A DNA stretch of 64,000 nt, taken from positions 50,215,144-50,279,143 of the forward strand of contig OX940979.1 in assembly GCA_954871275.1 (NCBI GenBank), given 5' to 3'. Positions 41,964 to 55,554 of the stretch are shown here, piece by piece. Origin of the DNA: Leptopterna dolabrata (Eukaryota; Arthropoda; Insecta; Hemiptera; Miridae). Below the pieces are notes generated by a model that worked only from the letters and a program-made list of their open reading frames with translations, was not told the origin of the DNA and ran no database searches. The number at the start of each line of letters is the position of its first letter. Within the stretch, counting starts at the first letter, position 1. Made by a program: the position numbers and the translations under genes.

Positions 41964-42751
41964 ATCCCACGTATCCAGTGATGACTCTTTGTGTCTTCTC
42001 CAGGTCTTCCCTGTGATGTGACAGTTGAATTTAACTTCACCCTGACAAAGCTTCGTTGTACGCCACAAAGACTCAAATCCGATGTTGAGGTAAAGGTCGA
42101 CTCCGGTTTATTGAAAGACTAACTGGTCAACTTAAGGAAAAGCACGGGTCGAAGCAAGAAATGACCACCCGCATCCCTCATTCAGGATCAAGGGGATAGT
42201 AGCATATCGATAGTAAATCTGCAAAACATATGTCCCACTTTTGACGAAAATAAGGTTTTGAGCTTTCCGGGTAGAAAATGAGGTTCTTGATCCGAAAAAA
42301 TTGGAAACTTGGGATGAAATTGAATAATAACTACTCTATGCTCGCTTGCAATACCATGTAAGTCTGAAACCTTCTTCTGTCGTTGTAAGACCATGTATGT
42401 CTGAAGTATTCCGGTCTGCCGCATGTGAACCTCTGCAAAACGCAAGTTTTGTCTTTTCAAGAGTTTTTTCAATAAAATTTAGATCTTTACTTATTCACCT
42501 GAGATCCGAAGGAGATATAAAGCTGGATATGTGGTTGGAACTACAATAACAAGCCTTGGAAAAGTTGAGATGATACCGAAGATACTTACATGGATTTGAG
42601 CAGTTCTCCTTCAAGGCTTACCTGGTTTTACACCTAACCCTAACGAAAATCTTCACCCTTTTGCAATGTTTTCTGTTTTATTCCTACGTTTTTCTTGAAA
42701 AAATAACTCGAGGGAGTATGATGATCAGCTGAATAATCAAGATACTTGAGT
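41964..42751. other. Intronic sequence, nothing recognised
   Basis: No open frame or repeat with support. Short repeats CCATGTAAGTCTGAA and CCATGTATGTCTGAA occur at about 42355 and 42392. Confidence 0.4.
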
Positions 42752-43652
42752 AAAAACGCTGAAAAGTCCTTGTCACATGGGTTTATTATTCTATTGGACA
42801 TAAGTACAGAAATGTTGGCTGTTCATTTATTGTTTCTTTCATGTGAAATAATTGAAATAGCTATTTCTGATGGTTTCCACCAATTTTGGCCCCCAAAACA
42901 CAAATTAGGTAGGTACGCTCCTTTTAAATTTTTTTTTCAAATTATCTTTGATCATTGGTAGTGCCATTTAATCGTCTTGATCCACGTATCGACACTTTTG
43001 GTTAATTATTTTCAATAATGAACCATTGGAATCGAGCATGAAAAAAAAAATTCTTACCCCCCCTCAAAATTTGATGGTTTACGTTTCAAGGTATGTAGAA
43101 TCCAAAACTGCAATAAAAATATTTCTGTCTGTCCGCCGTTTTCTAGTGTTATTATACAAATTGATGGTGATTTCAGACGATTTTCCAGGTTTTTTCCTCA
43201 TGAAAAATCAATTTTGGCAGCTGAAACTTTGGTAGAACCTCAATTTTCCACTCTCTGGTCAAAATCGACTTCATATTCGCCCTTCCCGTCCCCAAAAACA
43301 TGGAAAAAGATACCTCAAAAGCTCATGTTACTAACATGTTACTAAAACACAAAAAGTACCTATTTTTATACACATTTTCTCTCATAACACCCCTGGGTAT
43401 ATTCCGATCGGGCTGAAAAGTTTCGGGACACAACTAGAGCCCAAATGGAGCATGTGTGCGAAAGAACGACTTTTTTAGACCGAAAATGAAGCCGGTACAC
43501 GTGATACGGCGGACGGCGTACGGCGGACGGACATTGCATTTTTGGAACCTACGCACCTTGAAACGGAAAAGAAAAAACTTTGAGGGGGTGTTATAGAAAT
43601 GTTTTGCTGACCGAATACATAGGTGTATTATTCACAGAATAATAAACCAAAA
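42752..43652 (+). repeat. R2 interspersed repeat with a nested R1 3' fragment
   Basis: R2 begins AAAAACGCTGAAAAGTCCTT and ends ATTCACAGAATAATAAACCA AAAG. Its termini and its last 150 bp (CGGACGG, CACCTTGAAACG, TTTGAGGGGGTG) are clearly related to R1. An R1 terminal fragment in minus orientation occupies 42999-43138 and is flanked by TTTT on both sides. Confidence 0.75.
42999..43138 (-). repeat. R1 terminal fragment (140 bp) nested in R2
   Basis: TTTTGGTTAATTATTTTCAA through CTGTCTGTCCGCCG is the 3'-terminal part of R1 read backwards. The R2 sequence resumes with TTCTAGTGTTATTATACAAA. Only the 3' end of the unit is present, as in a 5'-truncated insertion. Confidence 0.75.
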
Positions 43653-43938
43653 GTAAAATTCATGCTTCAAGAATGAGGACGGAATTTATCGTTGATCTGA
43701 AGGCACTGTCGGAGACATACGTGGATTTGATAGCCTCAGTTAGTTGAACTTACATGGATTTTACCACTGATCAGTTCTGTAAAATTTCCAAAAAAGTACT
43801 TACATGGTTTTGCAGATTTACTATCGATATATAGCCCACGTCTGTCTCGTACTGAGGGTACGAAGAAACTACTTACGAAGTATAACCCAAGTTTCCAGTG
43901 GCATGAAGTTGTAGTGGACTCAGTAAGTTTTCTCTCTC
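43653..43938. other. Intronic sequence next to the RASGEF1 exon, nothing recognised
   Basis: Non-repetitive and without a supportable frame. Confidence 0.4.
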
Positions 43939-43940
43939 AC

Positions 43941-44171
43941 CTTGCAAACCTCGGTGGCGACGAAATAGCTCAACCGGTTGAACCAGGAAACGTAACTCTC
44001 AAGGTTGCGGGTCTGCTTCATATCTTTGAAGGAAGTTTCGAGGGCGGGGCTCTCTTTGGCGAAGGCCTGCACGAACTCTTCGGGCCCGATGTAACTCAGT
44101 CTTTCCAACTCAATATGAGTTAGTTGTTGAGCGAGACACTCGGCCGAGCCGCACAGCTCGTTCACGTCCGT
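43941..44171 (-). CDS. RASGEF1: RASGEF1-like Ras/Rap GEF, internal exon (CDC25 domain, upstream part)
   Basis: The 231-bp exon (77 codons, phase 0 at both ends) is read on the minus strand. The acceptor is TTTTTTGTGTCAACAG before 44171 and the donor is TGCAAG|GTGAGAGA at 43941. The translation carries LAQQLTHIELERLSYIGPEE (residues 13-32) then FVQAF, and NLESYVSWFNRLSYFVATEV (56-75), hallmarks of the start of the RASGEF1 catalytic domain. It splices in frame to the exon at 24809-24955. The RasGEF-N region and start codon should lie further up (above 44171) but were not recognised, so the gene is incomplete in this annotation. It is the only clear host gene in the window. Confidence 0.93.
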
Positions 44172-45140
44172 CTGTTGACACAAAAAACTCAGATGAAACA
44201 TACTGAAATAGCTTTCTGCACGGTTAAACTTTCCACGAGCATAAATATAAGCAATTTATCGTTACATGCACATAGTTACCTATAACTTATCGAACATTTT
44301 CCAATTTCCATGTATGTCCACACATTTGAGCACTCTTGCCCTCAACCGTTTTTGTTACAAAAAACCTCGAAAATAACCCAAATAATTTTTACTGATTTTA
44401 ACGGAAATTTTTTACATTTATTTTTTATAAAGCTGAATTTTGTCTCATTTGACACATAAATTTTTTTCCAATTCTGAAAACAAGTTTCGGCCGTTCCTGA
44501 TAAGCGAAATGTTTTTTCTTTGTGGAAATGGGGTATTGGCTTAGATTTTTTTAAATTGATTTTATGAATGGTATAATGGCTTATGAATCAATAATAAAGT
44601 CGTAGGCCAAAAACAATGAAGGTATCGATAATTTTAGAACATTTTATTGAAATTTGTATTGCGGCGGGAAAGTGACATGCAAAAGGGTGACGATTCTCAT
44701 TGGACAGCCCGTACAGTTAGGTCAACACAACAATACGCACCAAAGCCCGAAAACTGTTCGGGTTGTGGTTACCTTCTGTTCGGGGACTCGTTTGCATTAG
44801 CTTCGTTCGCGGTGTGTTTTTCTGACGGTCAGGGAACCGTCTGAAGCCACTTTTCTGATCGTGCCAACACGCATGCGCCACCAATACCAACTTTCAAACT
44901 CACAATGGACCGGGTACACCGCGAACGCTTGGGAATGAAATCTGACTGCAAACGCTGTGTAGGTAACCTGCAAATGTCTAACCTTCCTGATTGTGTGGTG
45001 TCGTCGTCGATCTTGATTTTTTTCTGCTTTTTGACGTTTGTTATACAAATCATACCTATTAAGGTTTATTGAAAGGCTGTGACTTGTGCATGTGTGAGAA
45101 GTTCATACGTCATCATTGATCTCTGCTAATTTATTTCTTC
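44172..45140. other. Intronic sequence; short inverted GTTCGCGGTGT motif
   Basis: No exon recognised. GTTCGCGGTGT (about 44806) and ACACCGCGAAC (about 44917) form an inverted pair enclosing CTGACGGTCAGGGAACCGTC. A related arrangement lies at 49760-49945, suggesting a small MITE family. Confidence 0.4.
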
Positions 45141-46244
45141 TTTTGGTTTATTATTTTCAATAATGAACCATTGGAATCGAGCATGAAAAAAAAAATTCTT
45201 ACCCCCCCTCAAAATTTGATGGTTTACGTTTCAAGATATGTAGAATCCAAAACTGCAATAAAAATATTTCTGTCTGTCCGCCGTACGCCGTACGCCGTAC
45301 GCCGTACGGGCCACTTTTCTTAGTTACCATGAAAAAAAATTGATGAAATTCGGGTTATAGGTTCCGTTCGGCGTCTAGTTGGTCCTCGAAGCTCGACGTT
45401 ACTGTGAGTCATCTCTAAGGGGTTCAAAATAGGGGTTGAAATTTTCAAAACGCCTATACCATTTTTTTACGTAAATATTTTTACGGTTTTAAATAGTTCT
45501 TGAACTTGCGAGTTTTTTAAGACCATCCGGAGCATCGTACGTCCAGCCGTTCGTTCACAGTAAGGCCCCGAAGTTTGCACCTACAGGCATTTTCGACTCC
45601 AGTGTGAATGAAATTGTATACAATCCAAACCAAATCTCGTAACCAGAGACGCGCCCACAATAGGAATTTGTGAATACGGCCAATCATTGGTAGGGATCAC
45701 CTGATTATATTGGCAGAGTATGAAGTCGAGTTGGTTGTTCTGTGATATTATTTAATTTGAAAAATGATGGCTCTATTGGAGTTTGTTGGTAGGTAGTGAA
45801 ACTTGAACAAACGTTGAAGTATTATTGATGGGTAAATTATTACTACGGTAAATCATTACTCAACGGTAAATTATTCCACAACGGTAAATTATACCATCTA
45901 CGTAGAAGGGGCTGGAGTTTGTTGGTAGGTACTTTTGCAACTTTTTTCACTCCTCATCAACAATTTCTTTTCAGAACTTCATTATGTGTGTTTCTTTTTG
46001 TTAGGTACTGTTTGTCATCGGCAGAATTATTTTAGCAACATTTAACTCGTGATTTAGGTAGGTACCTAGTAACGAGTACGGGGTTAGGTACCAACCTAAG
46101 GAGGGTCTGCGATCTACATAATATGTATAGAATAGTACATATCATATTATATAGACGGGTTATCCATACATAGAGCTGTGATCTGTAACAGAAGGGTATT
46201 CTATACAAAATAATAAACCGTTGTGCAGGGATTTGCAGCGTTTT
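45141..46244 (-). repeat. R1 interspersed repeat, copy F (full length)
   Basis: TTTTGGTTTATTATTTTCAA to TTTGCAGCGTTTT. All landmarks of the family are in order, with a CGTACGCC run extended to four units (CCGTACGCCGTACGCCGTAC region, about 45280-45306). It is very close in sequence to copies G, H, I and J. Confidence 0.9.
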
Positions 46245-46928
46245 ATAACAATAATACTAACGTTCGTCCTGTAGGTCATCGTTGATTTCGGCTAATTTAT
46301 TACTTTTTTCATTCTTCTACTTACTCAAGTCTTATATTACGATTATTACTATGCTTCTGATGAATGGGTAGACTATCTTCTATATGTTCCTAGTTGTAAT
46401 ATAGTTCCATGTTTTGCTTCGAGTATTCATCTCTTACCAATGTTATGCATTCCTTTATCTCAACTTGTACTTAGTCGAAGTACTTTTAATAAAAATAAAT
46501 CGAAATCTCTGTAGTTTTCTTCCTAACTAATGACCTATACCAGTGTACTTCTGTGGAATAATTGGTGACTGAAGAAATACCTAATCGAAAGTTTGAAGTT
46601 CGTTGTTAGGTAGGTACCTAACTAATTTTGCTGATAACTGACTACACATTCTTCATGTGCTCATTTTTTGTTAATATAGCTATGCATTCGGTTTCCTCAA
46701 GGGTCAATAATCTGATAAAACGGCTGAAATCACCGGAAACTTCTACAAAAAAGGTAGCATAAACTGTGAATTCAGCCAGAAAAATACAATTTCAACAATC
46801 GAAGATAATTTTTCAAAATTAGGAGTCTTCGAGTGGGCCAAAATTGGCAAAAACCAACAATAAATTGCGAGGCCAGTTCTTGGAACACCCACCGTAATCG
46901 TAAAACTAGGTAGGTAAGTGGCACTAAG
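46245..46928. other. Sequence between R1 copies, nothing recognised
   Basis: Begins with a segment (GTCATCGTTGATTTCGGCTAATTTATT near 46278) that resembles the sequence just before copy F (about 45109-45136). The rest is AT-rich with no gene. Confidence 0.4.
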
Positions 46929-48034
46929 TTTTGGTTTATTATTTTCAATAATGAACCATTGGAATCGAGCATGAAAAAAAAAATTCTTACCCCCCCTCAA
47001 AATTTGATGGTTTACGTTTCAAGGTATGTAGAATCCAAAACTGCAATAAAAATGTTTCTGTCTGTCCGCCGTACGCCGTACGCCGTACGGGCCACTTTTC
47101 TTAGTTACCATGAAAAAAAATTGATGAAATTCGGGTTATAGGTTCCGTTCGGCGTCTAGTTGGTCCTCGAAGCTCGACGTTACTGTGAGTCATCTCTAAG
47201 GGGTTCAAAATAGGGGTTGAAATTTTCAAAACGCCTATACTATTTTTTTACGTAAATATTTTTACGGTTTTAAATAGTTCTTGAACTTGCGAGTTTTTTA
47301 AGACCATCCGGAGCATCGTACGTCCAGCCGTTCGTTCACAGTAAGGCCCCGAAGTTTGCACCGACAGGCATTTTCGACTCCAGTGTGAATGAAATTGTAT
47401 ACAATTCAAACCAAATCTCGTAACCAGAGACGCGCCCACAATAGGAATTTGTGAATACGGCCAATCATTGCTAAGGATCACCTGATTATATTGGCGGAGT
47501 ATGAAGTCGAGTTGGTTGTTCTGTGATATTATTTCGCTTGAAAAATGATGGCTCTTTTGGAGTTTGTTGGTACATAGGTAGTGAAACTTGAACAAACGTT
47601 GAAGTATTATTGATGGGTAAATTATTACTACGGTAAATCATTACTCAACGGTAAATTATTACACAACGGTTCAGTATACCATCTACGTAGAAGGGGCTGG
47701 AGTTTGTTGGTAGGTACTTTTGCAATTTTTTTCACTCCTCATCAACAATTTCTTTTCAGAACTTCATTATGTGTGTTTCTTTTTGTTAGGTACTGTTTGT
47801 CATCGGCAGAATTATTTTAGCAACATTTAACTCGTGATTTAGGTAGGTACCTAGTAACGAGTACGGGGTTAGGCACTAACCTACGGAGGGTCTGCGATCT
47901 ACATAATATGTATATAATAGAATAGTACATATCATATTATATAGAAGGGTTATCTATACATAGAGCTGTGATCTGTAACAGGAGGGTATTCTATACAAAA
48001 TAATAAACCGTTGTGCAGGGATTTGCAGCGTTTT
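46929..48034 (-). repeat. R1 interspersed repeat, copy G (full length)
   Basis: Full-length unit from TTTTGGTTTATTATTTTCAA to TTTGCAGCGTTTT in minus orientation, nearly identical to copies F and H. Confidence 0.9.
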
Positions 48035-48425
48035 TCAATTGGGATATTCAACCGACCACCTCATTATTACGCACGAAATAAATCTATAGGCAGCAATTTT
48101 GTATGTCCATTAAAATTTTTTTGTTAACCCCTCTAGTTATTTGTGCCAGTAGAATTTGCGGCGTTTATCGTTATGGTAGGAAACTTGATTCAGGGACATA
48201 CAAGTGCTCACTATAAGATCAGTCGTTGAAGGATATGGTGATTGAAATACAAAAGCTTGGGTAGTTATGTAAACATACCTAATTCTATAATAAATGAATT
48301 CAAGAGGCTAGTAGAGATGCCAATCTGTCCCTAACAGAACGGCCAGTGACGTCTTCTGGATGAGAATGAACAAAAAAAGTTTCCTCGTCGAATATAGGAA
48401 AAACTTCTTCCAGATAGTTTTCATT
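48035..48425. other. Spacer between R1 copies G and H
   Basis: AT-rich, no gene or repeat recognised. Confidence 0.4.
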
Positions 48426-49522
48426 TTTTGGTTTATTATTTTCAATAATGAACCATTGGAATCGAGCATGAAAAAAAAAATTCTTACCCCCCCTCAAAAT
48501 TTGATGGTTTACGTTTCAAGGTATGTAGAATCCAAAACTGCAATAAAAATATTTCTGTCTGTCCGCCGTACGCCGTACGCCGTACGGGCCACTTTTCTTA
48601 GTTACCATGAATAAAAATTGATGAAATTCGGGTTATAGGTTCCGTTCGGCGTCTAGTTGGTCCTCGAAGCTCGACGTTACTGTGAGTCATCTCTAAGGGG
48701 TTCAAAATAGGGGTTGAAATTTTCAAAACGCCTATACCATTTTTTTACGTAAATATTTTTACGGTTTTAAATAGTTCTTGAACTTGCGAGTTTTTTAAGA
48801 CCATCCGGAGCATCGTACGTCCAGCCGTTCGTTCACAGTAAGGCCCCGAAGTTTGCACCGACAGGCATTTTCGACTCCAGTGTGAATGAAATTGTATACA
48901 ATTCAAACCAAATCTCGTAACCAGAGACGCGCCCACAATAGGAATTTGTGAATACGGCCAATCATTGGTAGGGATCACCTGATTATATTGGCGGAGTATG
49001 AAGTCGAGTTGGTTGTTCTGTGATATTATTTCATTTGAAAAATGATGGCTCTTTTGGAGTTTGTTGGTAGGTAGTGAAACTTGAACAAACGTTGAAGTAT
49101 TATTGATGGGTAAATTATTACTACGGTAAATCATTACTCAAAGGTAAATTATTACACAACGGTTCATTATACCATCTACGTAGAAGGGGCTGGAGTTTGT
49201 TGGTAGGTACTTTTGCAACTTTTTTCACTCCTCATCAACAATTTCTTTTCTGAACTTCATTATGTGTGTTTCTTCTTGTTAGGTACTGTTTGTCATCGAC
49301 AGAATTATTTTAGCAACATTTAACTCGTGATTTAGGTAGGTACCTAGTAACGAGTACGGGGTTAGGTACTAACCTACGGAGGGTCTGCGATCTACATAAT
49401 ATGCATAGAATAGTACATATTATATTATATAGACGGGTTATCTATACATAGAGCTGTGATCTGTAACAGAAGGGTATTCTATACAAAATAATAAACCGTT
49501 GTGCAGGGATTTGTAGCGTTTT
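48426..49522 (-). repeat. R1 interspersed repeat, copy H (full length)
   Basis: Full-length minus-orientation unit, starting TTTTGGTTTATTATTTTCAA and ending TTTGTAGCGTTTT. Confidence 0.9.
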
Positions 49523-50007
49523 TTTTTCACTGGATGGAGTAAGTCCAAATCATCTTCCGATGACACCTCGATAGGAGTGATCGACCCCTCATCACTGGAT
49601 GAACTCATGGCGAGAAATACCAAAACGCAAGTGAGAGAAGTGGGTAGGGTTATTAGAACGAACACACAGAACGAATAACAACGACGAACGACGGTGGATG
49701 AGAAATGATTTGGTTGGCTTAAGCGGGCGAGCGGTAGTGGGGGGCGAGCAGTCAGAAAGGAGTACATCGGAAAATCCGCGGACTGATCTGACGGTCTTGG
49801 AACTGTCTTCGAACCGCCAGAAAAACACAGCGAACAGCATCCTATGGATGCTATACAGTCCGAGACGAGTCCGCAAGACCACCGCGAACGCCAAATGATG
49901 GATCTGACGGTTTGAAGACAGTCAGATGGCCACCGCGAACAAACCTATTACCGCGTCCAGAACGCTGTAATATTTTTCACTTCGTTTTAACCGTGTTATT
50001 ATATTCC
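49523..50007. other. Spacer with possible small MITE, between R1 copies H and I
   Basis: GATCTGACGGT occurs at about 49785 and 49902, with CCACCGCGAAC at about 49879 and 49930. This resembles the inverted motifs at 44800-44930. No gene is supported; open frames on both strands overlap. Confidence 0.35.
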
Positions 50008-51112
50008 AAAAACGCTACAAATCCCTGCACAACGGTTTATTATTTTGTATAGAATACCCTTCCGTTACAGATCACAGCTCTATGTATAGATAACCCGTCT
50101 ATTAAATTTATGATATGTACTATTCTATACATAATATTATGTAGATCACAGACCCTCCGTAGGTTAGTACCTAACCCCGTACTCGTTACTAGGTACCTAC
50201 CTAAATCACGAGTTAAATGTTGCTAAAATAATTCTGCCGATGACAAACAGTACCTAACAAAAAGAAACACATATAATGAAGTTCTGAAAAGAAATTGTTG
50301 ATGAGGAGTGAAAAAAGTTGCGAAAGTGCCTACCAACAAACTCCAGCCCCTTCTACGTAGATGGTATAATGAACCGTTGTGTAATAATTTACCGTTGAGT
50401 AATGATTTACCGTAGTAATAATTTACCCATCAATAATACTTCAACGTTTGTTCAAGTTTCACTACCTACCAACAAACTCCAAAAGAGCCATCATTTTTCA
50501 AATGAAATAATATCACAGGACAACCAACTCGACTTCATACTCCGCCAATATAATCAGGTGATCCCTAGCAATGATTTCATCTCCGCCAAATTTCCTATTG
50601 TGGGCGCGTCTCTGGTTACGAGATTTGGTTTGAATTGTATACAATTTCATTCACACTGGAGTCGAAAATGCCTGTCGGTGCAAACTTCGGGGCCTTACTG
50701 TGAACGAACGGCTGGACGTACGACGCTCCGGATGGTCTTAAAAAAACTCGCAAGTTCAAGAACTATTTTAAACCGTAAAAATATTCACGTAAAAAAATGG
50801 TATAGGCGTTTTGAAAATTTCAACCCCTATTTTGAACCCCTTAGAGATGACTCACAGTAACGTCGAGCTTCGAGGACCAACTAGACGCCGAACGGAACCT
50901 ATAACCCGAATTTCATCAATTTTCTTTCATGGTAACTAAGAAAAGTGGCCCGTACGGCGTACGGCGTACGGCGGACAGACAGAAATATTTTTATTGCAGT
51001 TTTGGATTCTACATACCTTGAAACGTAAACCATCAAATTTTGAGGGGGGGTAAGAATTTTTTTTTTTCATGCTCGATTCCAATGGTTCATTATTGAAAAT
51101 AATAAACCAAAA
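50008..51112 (+). repeat. R1 interspersed repeat, copy I (full length)
   Basis: Starts AAAAACGCTACAAATCCCTG and ends AATAATAAACCAAAA in plus orientation. Copies H and I are convergently arranged about 0.5 kb apart. Confidence 0.9.
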
Positions 51113-51826
51113 CAATACATACCGAAACTGGAAAAAAATTGATTTTCTCATACCTACACGATAACTGCCCACTACAGCCAATAAGCTATTATTTGCATGT
51201 GTAGGTGCATGGGGTATAGTAAGAATCAGCGCAATATTTTCCACCCCGGAGCTCTGATTCGCTATTGGAAGGAAAAGACCCAAAACTGCTTCCATCAATA
51301 CGAATCTTCCTCTTTGAAAGGGATCGAATCAAGTCGGGCAGAACCGGCCGTCCGTTACCCAGAATTTATTCGTCAAGTGGTTAACCGATCCGTTAAAATC
51401 AGTAGCTCGGATGACTCAGTCGGGAGTGGAAACTTGCCGCGAGATAACAACCGCGTCACTCTGAGCTCGGAGTTGAGAGAGGGGCCCCCACAGATCCAAC
51501 TGACAACTTCTAGTTCGAATGATAGGCTGGAAGACCGATATTCAATCTCTCCAAGCCACCACCTCTCCGCCGAGAAACTTATAACAAAGGCCGGGGACTC
51601 TCAGAACTCTGAGAATTTCCCTCTACTTCTTCGACTTTTGGGACAAAGGATTACTTGCCTTAGAAATCCGCAGAGCCCGCGAAGGTTTTTGAGGCTGTTT
51701 TTTTCTCTCGGTAAAGTAAGCGATACCATTAAAGTTTTTTTTACGATAGGTATTTTTAAAGCCTAATGTTGAACAAAAGGAATAAAGGAAGTTGAATAAG
51801 TAGTACTGAATACGCTGCTCGGTACT
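51113..51826. other. No recognised gene; weak 190-codon plus-strand frame
   Basis: A plus-strand frame at 51197-51766 is the longest open frame outside the Polinton apart from the microsatellite region. It is Ser/Arg-rich and has no domain I recognise. Without homology or splice support I do not call it a gene. Confidence 0.3.
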
Positions 51827-52666
51827 TGTAACAGTGCGGCTGCTCTCGAGTAGATTTTTGGTCAGGTGGTGACGGGATCGGTGGGCGGAAGCCTAACTGA
51901 TATCCCTTCTTAGCCGGTGATAATCTCGATGGTCTAGGAGGGGGACTCTCGAAGGTCCACCACCACTGTCACACTCTGTCACATGGTAGCAGAGCGTGGT
52001 TTGGTAGTATGCGCTGAGCAATTCACCATACTCCATCCACTTTCTGTGGACTTACCAGAAGGATAAGCCCAAAAGTTTGCCAGAAGGATTCCTTTACTAA
52101 CAACCTTTCCCTTTGATAATACATATATCTATTTATTGGCTTCCCCACCCTCTTTCCCCCTTTTAGATTGTCAGTGTAATTAAAATATACCTGAGCTCAT
52201 TTGAAGGCAATTGATGCCGTGTCCCAATTTACAAGTCCCAACAGTTGTTCCATCCCAACGGTGGAGGTTGATCACCTAGAGGTCACCCAGATGAGCACAA
52301 TTCACTGGACAACAACCTCTGACAACATTATCCGCCAATACTCGTATGTAGGAGCTTTGCCCTCCACCAGTAAAATATTAATGAGGTAGTACCATTACGG
52401 TGGAGGTTACTCACCTTGAAGTTGTTCAGATGTCGTTTCCTGAACCAGAACTTCATACTACTTTTCATTCCCCCTTTTTCCCCACTCATATTCTGCTACC
52501 CAGAAGTATGTCATGTGGGGAGGACTGTAACAGTGCGGCTGTTCTCGAGTCGCTTTTTGGTCCGGTAGAGATGGAATCGGTGGGCGGAAGCCTAATCCCG
52601 GTGATAATCTCGCTGGTCTAGGAGGGGGACTCTCCAGGTCCACCACCACTGTCACACTCTGTCAAA
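51827..52666 (+). mobile_element. TRIM-type LTR mini-retrotransposon, ~840 bp
   Basis: Two direct terminal repeats (51827-51983, 157 bp, and 52526-52666, 141 bp) start TGTAACAGTGCGGCTG and end near CACACTCTGTCA. The 5' repeat ends TGTCACA and is followed at once by TGGTAGCAGAGCGTGG (51984-51999), a typical primer-binding-site sequence. A purine-rich GTGGGGAGGA precedes the 3' repeat. TACT flanks both ends (51823-51826 and 52667-52670). The internal 540 bp is non-coding, with a GGTGGAGGTTRMTCACCT direct repeat (about 52260 and 52400). These are the marks of a terminal-repeat retrotransposon in miniature. Confidence 0.85.
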
Positions 52667-52897
52667 TACTGATGATTATACAAACGCTATACCTATAACA
52701 TAACCCCACACAGACATTTGCCTCAGTCCTACGAAAACTGTTGGAGACCAAAGGTGTTTTCCTAATTATTTGCGCGTCTGTGAAATAAGATATTGCACTT
52801 TCCTCTCAAATAAGATATTGCACTTTCCTCTCAAATAAGACCAATTCACTGAAATGATTTGTCCTTGGGATAGTTCATCAAGGTATGAAAAGCGGAG

Positions 52898-53660
52898 GCA
52901 GATTTATTAAACAATCTTATTTGAAAGGTTGTAATTATTGGGACCGGTTGCGGTTTTGTTGCAATCCGACATCAGCCACTGCAACAACGTAAGTACACGT
53001 ACACGATTGATATGCACGACTGTGTAATGGTCATATATAATAACAAATTTTACTAAATGTTTGAGATAGGTTGCGGAATCAGACATGACAATACCTATGA
53101 GAGCTGAAATGTGGCTGAGGAATAAATGTGACATAATATTCAGCTATTTTGGAATTTGGAAATTCCGAGAAAATTTGCTTAAACATTTGGTTTAGACCAA
53201 ACTTTTTGGTTTCCACTTTTTGAAGGTTAATACTTTAAATTTCTTTTAAACTTCAAACTTCTGACTTTTTTTGTCCAAAAATGTTGGTTTAGACTTTAGA
53301 CCGAATGTCTAAACAAACTTTCTAGAAATTTCCAAAATAACAGAATAGGTATGTCACATTTATTTTTCAGCCAAATTTTAGAACTCATAGTTTTGTGTTT
53401 CACCTCAAACATTTTGTAAAATTTATTATAACCATTATACAACTTAACAGTTATATATAATTATATATCGTGCCTTGTAATGGATGATAATGTATGTAAT
53501 GGATGATACAGAATTGCAAAAATCCTTTATCCATTACACAACTTAACAGTTATAATATATAATTATATATCGTGTACTTGTAGTGGATGATAAATAATTG
53601 CAAAAATCCGAAACCGGTCCCAATGATAACAACCTTTTAAAGGCTGTTTAATAAATCTGC
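52898..53660. mobile_element. 763-bp MITE with ~55-bp terminal inverted repeats
   Basis: GCAGATTTATTAAACAATCT (52898) and its inverse near 53645-53660 begin arms that also share AAGGTTGTAATTATTGGGAC and CCGGTT. Inside lies a tandem duplication of about 105 bp (53435-53530 and 53540-53610: ACAACTTAACAGTTATA ... AATTGCAAAAATCC). It is non-coding, and the target duplication is unclear. Confidence 0.7.
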
Positions 53661-54100
53661 GCACAACGGGACCCTTAAATCTTTTCATCCCATTTCACTG
53701 GAGCCACACGAACTCACCATCAATAAATGAATCAAACTTTGAGTTACATCGGCTAAAACGTGGCCTAAAGTTGGATCAAATTCCGTAATCAGGTATTTTT
53801 CCCCCCCTTCTTCTAAAGTATATTGCTTCGTGTTAACGAAAATCGGGTCTGTTCGTCGAGAAAATGTTCACGCAGGTGAAATTATATTGGGATTTGAAAA
53901 AAAAGCGGGCCCGTGAAGTAGATATATTTCAATGCCTCCTAATTATTAAAACAAAATATTAAAATAATATTATCAAAACGGAATGAACAAATTATTATTA
54001 AAACGGAATAAACAAGACCGAGATCAAGACCATTCTTAACCGATTAAGTAACGTTATACTGAATGAGCGGAGACATTGAACGCCGAGACCTCATCACTTA
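53661..54100. other. No gene recognised
   Basis: AT-rich DNA leading into the microsatellite. Confidence 0.4.

Positions 54101-55554
<1,454 letters not shown>

Larger units (their letters stand above)
24956..43940 (-). other. ~19-kb intron of the RASGEF1-like gene
   Basis: The interval is bounded by a donor AAG|GTGAGA at 43941/43940 and an acceptor CAG at 24956-24958 in minus-strand sense. Both flanking exons are phase 0 and encode contiguous parts of one CDC25 domain. About 13.3 kb of the intron is the Polinton on the opposite strand, and much of the rest is R1, R2 and non-LTR sequence. Without the Polinton it would be about 5.7 kb. Confidence 0.85.

Noticed and set aside
45109..46306. Similar ~28-bp sequences on each side of R1 copy F taken as a target duplication
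   Set aside because: They are diverged and the right one lies about 30 bp away from the R1 end, so they do not directly flank the element.
51197..51766. 190-codon plus-strand frame
   Set aside because: The region has relatively high GC, which lengthens chance frames. No domain, splice site set or repeat relation supports coding.
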